This document shows, in pieces, positions 61,877 through 64,000 of a stretch of 64,000 bases of DNA. The stretch is from positions 1 through 64,000 of the forward strand of contig JAPSLP010000013.1 of the NCBI GenBank assembly GCA_031180665.1. The letters are read 5' to 3'. The stretch comes from Cupriavidus sp. GTDB lineage: Bacteria > Pseudomonadota > Gammaproteobacteria > Burkholderiales > Burkholderiaceae. Position 1 is the first letter of the stretch; the number at the start of each line of letters is the position of its first letter. A program made the position numbers and the translations under genes. The notes below the pieces were generated by a model. The model saw only the letters and a list, made by a program, of their open reading frames with translations. It was not told the origin of the DNA and did not search any database.

Positions 61877-63070
61877 ATGCAGATTCGCCTCGATCCGGTC
61901 GCCTCGGTGCTGCTTGCCGTGCTGGTCCTGCTGCTCGGTACGCTGATCAATCGCCGGGTTGCCATTCTGTCGCGCTACAACATTCCCGATCCGATCACCG
62001 GCGGGGTGCTGTTTGCCGCCGTCGCGGCGATCGCGGTCGCGCTGTTCGACTTCCGCGTCGTGATCGACGCCGCCATCAAGCCGGTGCTGCTGCTGATGTT
62101 CTTCGCCGGCGTCGGCATGGGCGCGGATCTGCGCGCGCTGAAGCAAGGCGGCAAGGCGCTGGTGATCTTTCTGATCGTGCTGTTCCCCTACATCGTGGTG
62201 CAGAACACTGTCGGCGTCGCGATGGCCAAGGCCATGGACCTGCATCCGATCTTCGGCTTGGTTGGCGGATCGATCACGCTGGTCGGCGGGCACGGCACCG
62301 GCGCCGCCTATGCCGAGCGCTTTGCCGAGATCAACAATCTGCAGTCCGTGATGGAGCTGTCGATGACGGTGGCGACGATCGGCCTGATCGTCGGCGGCAT
62401 CATCGCGGGGCCGGTCGCGCAGTACCTGATCTCGCGATATCGCCTGCGCTCGCACGGCGAGGACGAAGCGAGCGTCGAGGCCGAAGCCCATGGCTTTCCC
62501 ATTACCACGGTGGCGGCGATCGGCGCGCTCGGTGGCATCCTGGTGGCGGTGGTGGTGGGGCGCTGGCTCGCCACGCTGTTCTCGGGCCAGGCCATCACCA
62601 TACCGGGCTTCCTCTGGTGCATGCTGACGGGCATCGCGATCCGCAACCTGTTGCCGCTGGCTGGCGTGCGCTTCGACGACCGGCCGGCGGAGCTGATCTC
62701 CAACGTGAGCCTGTCGCTGTTCCTGGTGATGACGATGATGGCGCTCGACCTGGTCGACGTGGCGCTGTCGGCGGGGCCATTCATCGCGATCATCGCGATG
62801 CAGGTGGTGTTTATCGTGCTGTACGTGGTGCTGGTCTGCTTTCGCTTCATGGGGCGGGACTACGAAGCGGCGGTGCTGTCGGCCGCCTTCATCGGCTTCA
62901 ATATGGGCTCGACCGCCACCGCGATGGCCAATATGCAGGCGATTACCGCCAAGCACGGGCCGGCGCCGAAGAGCTTCGTGGTGGCGCCGCTGGCCGGCGC
63001 TTTCTTCGTCGACATCATGAATGCCTTCGTGCTGACGGTGATGCTGGCGCTGCCGCTGATGGGAGGCTGA
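61877..63070 (+). CDS. gltS: Sodium/glutamate symporter GltS
   Basis: The 397-residue polytopic protein has two inverted halves with GGSITLVGGHGTGAAYAERF in the first and GFNMGSTATAMANMQAITAKHGPAPKSFVVAPLAGAFFVD in the second, the paired glycine-rich re-entrant loops of the ESS family. It takes up glutamate with Na+. AAGGATGGGAACTCG precedes the ATG. It lies 3 bases before the TAXI-type lipoprotein gene, so the two are co-transcribed. It is separated from dctA by the terminator. Confidence 0.93.
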   Translation: MQIRLDPVASVLLAVLVLLLGTLINRRVAILSRYNIPDPITGGVLFAAVAAIAVALFDFRVVIDAAIKPVLLLMFFAGVGMGADLRALKQGGKALVIFLIVLFPYIVVQNTVGVAMAKAMDLHPIFGLVGGSITLVGGHGTGAAYAERFAEINNLQSVMELSMTVATIGLIVGGIIAGPVAQYLISRYRLRSHGEDEASVEAEAHGFPITTVAAIGALGGILVAVVVGRWLATLFSGQAITIPGFLWCMLTGIAIRNLLPLAGVRFDDRPAELISNVSLSLFLVMTMMALDLVDVALSAGPFIAIIAMQVVFIVLYVVLVCFRFMGRDYEAAVLSAAFIGFNMGSTATAMANMQAITAKHGPAPKSFVVAPLAGAFFVDIMNAFVLTVMLALPLMGG

Positions 63071-63072
63071 TC

Positions 63073-64000
63073 GTGCGCCGCCTGCTCACCGCGCTGTTTG
63101 CCCTGATCGTGGCGCTGATGCTGGCGGGATGCCAGCGCGGCCCGGATGCCGACGCGTTGCGCAAGGATGTCGCCGCGCGGCTGGCGCAGGCGCTGCCACC
63201 GGGAACGGTCGAGCTGGCGGAACTGCGGCGCCAGGGCTCGCAGACCGATCGGCGCGGTCCGCCCGGCGAAGACCGGCGTGTCGTCTACTTCGACGCCGAG
63301 CTGAAGCTGACCCGCGACTTCGACTTCGGCGCATGGGATGCGCCTGGCGTCGCCGGCCTGATCTCGGCGCTGGGTGCGGCGCCCAAGGGCGTGCAGGGGA
63401 TCGCGCTGGGCGGCAACAAGGTCGGCGACATCATTCGCGCGCATGGTGCCGCGGTGTACCGCGAAGAGCAGGGCCGGTGGGTGCCGGTGGCGTCCGGCGG
63501 TTATCGGCCGGTCGCCGCGCCTGCCTATGCGGGCAGCGCCCCGCAGGGCGCGGCGGCGATGCTGGAGGCCATGCGCCGCATCGTCGAATCCGTGCCGGCC
63601 GACGCGTCTCCCGAAAAGAACGCGATGATCGCGCAGGAACTTGCCGCCGCCCATGCCAGCATCCGCGCCCGGCTGGCCCGTGCGGAGCAAGGCTATCCGT
63701 TGGCGGCCGGCGCCGAGGGCGGCCAATACCTTCGGTTCGCCCAGGCACTGGCTGCCAACCCAGCCGCCAGGACGGTGCCGCTGGTCACGCGCGGCGGCGA
63801 CGACAACCTGCGCATGCTGCGCCAGGGCAAGGCCTCGCTCGCGCTGGCGCAGGCCGACGCGGCGCTGGACGCCTATCGCGGCGACGGCGACTTTGCCGCC
63901 GATGGCCCGTTCACGTCGCTGCGCGCGATCGGCAGCCTGTATCCCGAAGCCGTCCATGTTCTGGTGCGCGCCGATGCGGCGGTCAAGACCATGGCCGACA
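63073..64000 (+). CDS. TAXI-type TRAP solute-binding lipoprotein (partial, cut by window edge)
   Basis: The first 309 codons are visible. A GTG start with GGGAGG upstream gives VRRLLTALFALIVALMLAGC, a lipoprotein signal with Cys20. An N-terminal region of about 190 residues follows that I do not recognise. Then YLRFAQALAANPAARTVPLVTRGGDDNLRMLRQGKASLALAQADAAL matches the TAXI family (immunogenic-protein-like, TRAP transporter binding subunits). Typical TAXI proteins begin with that domain, so the N-terminal part is an addition. No TRAP membrane subunit precedes it; GltS does, in the same unit. Confidence 0.82.
   Translation, partial: MRRLLTALFALIVALMLAGCQRGPDADALRKDVAARLAQALPPGTVELAELRRQGSQTDRRGPPGEDRRVVYFDAELKLTRDFDFGAWDAPGVAGLISALGAAPKGVQGIALGGNKVGDIIRAHGAAVYREEQGRWVPVASGGYRPVAAPAYAGSAPQGAAAMLEAMRRIVESVPADASPEKNAMIAQELAAAHASIRARLARAEQGYPLAAGAEGGQYLRFAQALAANPAARTVPLVTRGGDDNLRMLRQGKASLALAQADAALDAYRGDGDFAADGPFTSLRAIGSLYPEAVHVLVRADAAVKTMAD

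Overview
The window is GC-rich DNA (about two thirds G+C by eye) with dense genes, frequent ATGA/GTGA overlaps, and no rRNA, tRNA, insertion sequence, CRISPR array or prophage that I can see. Gene content suggests a betaproteobacterium of the Burkholderiales, most likely Cupriavidus or Ralstonia: three Bug/TctC-type periplasmic binding proteins, many LysR regulators, a fused PhaAB-type Mrp antiporter and an HU-like protein with a basic tail. The genus is an inference from family distribution, not a database result.

Layout. 1-4559: end of an HU-like gene with its terminator, a small membrane protein with a repeated motif, then a heavy-metal-type response regulator / sensor kinase / lipoprotein hydrolase operon. 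4593-8181: a 5-carboxymethyl-2-hydroxymuconate isomerase-like gene and an Ldh2-type dehydrogenase, divergent from an acetolactate-synthase-like TPP enzyme. 8171-13820: an orphan gene, an IclR regulator with an acyl-CoA ligase behind a perfect 11+3+11 palindrome, and a chemoreceptor. 14053-19827: an EAL-CBS-GGDEF protein, cardiolipin synthase, GTP cyclohydrolase II and small stress-type proteins; two perfect inverted DnaA boxes lie between the first two. 20211-26186: the complete Mrp/Pha cation/proton antiporter operon. 26183-33312, mostly minus strand: UdgX-type uracil-DNA glycosylase, chromate transporter, MscS channel, MFS exporter, SDR and LysR, with two minisatellites. 33461-41836: an amidohydrolase-Bug operon, a large autotransporter, a HigBA-like toxin-antitoxin locus whose toxin is internally deleted, a LysR-Bug pair, and an NTF2-like gene behind duplicated palindromes. 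42185-45100: a PAS-GGDEF-EAL protein. 45106-51947: a sulfonate/sulfone-type sulfur cluster (acyl-CoA dehydrogenase-like flavoenzyme divergent from an SsuD-like monooxygenase, SsuACB-like ABC transporter and a membrane cytochrome c). 51991-55895: LysR divergent from an ornithine cyclodeaminase-like enzyme, a PhnD-like protein without signal peptide and a Bug protein. 56057-56640: VapBC. 56675-64000: DctD/DctB, DctA with a complete sigma-54 promoter region, GltS, and a TAXI-type TRAP binding lipoprotein cut by the window edge.

Themes. Much of the window is uptake and control of organic acids and sulfur compounds, with regulators next to their likely targets. Two LysR-divergent promoters share the same architecture and a GCGCTCCCTA decamer over the -10. 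At least eight unrelated gene ends carry decayed tandem repeats with a 12-bp period. The best leads for something undescribed are these repeats, the toxin-deleted TA locus, the inverted DnaA-box hairpin, and the cytochrome c attached to the sulfur cluster.
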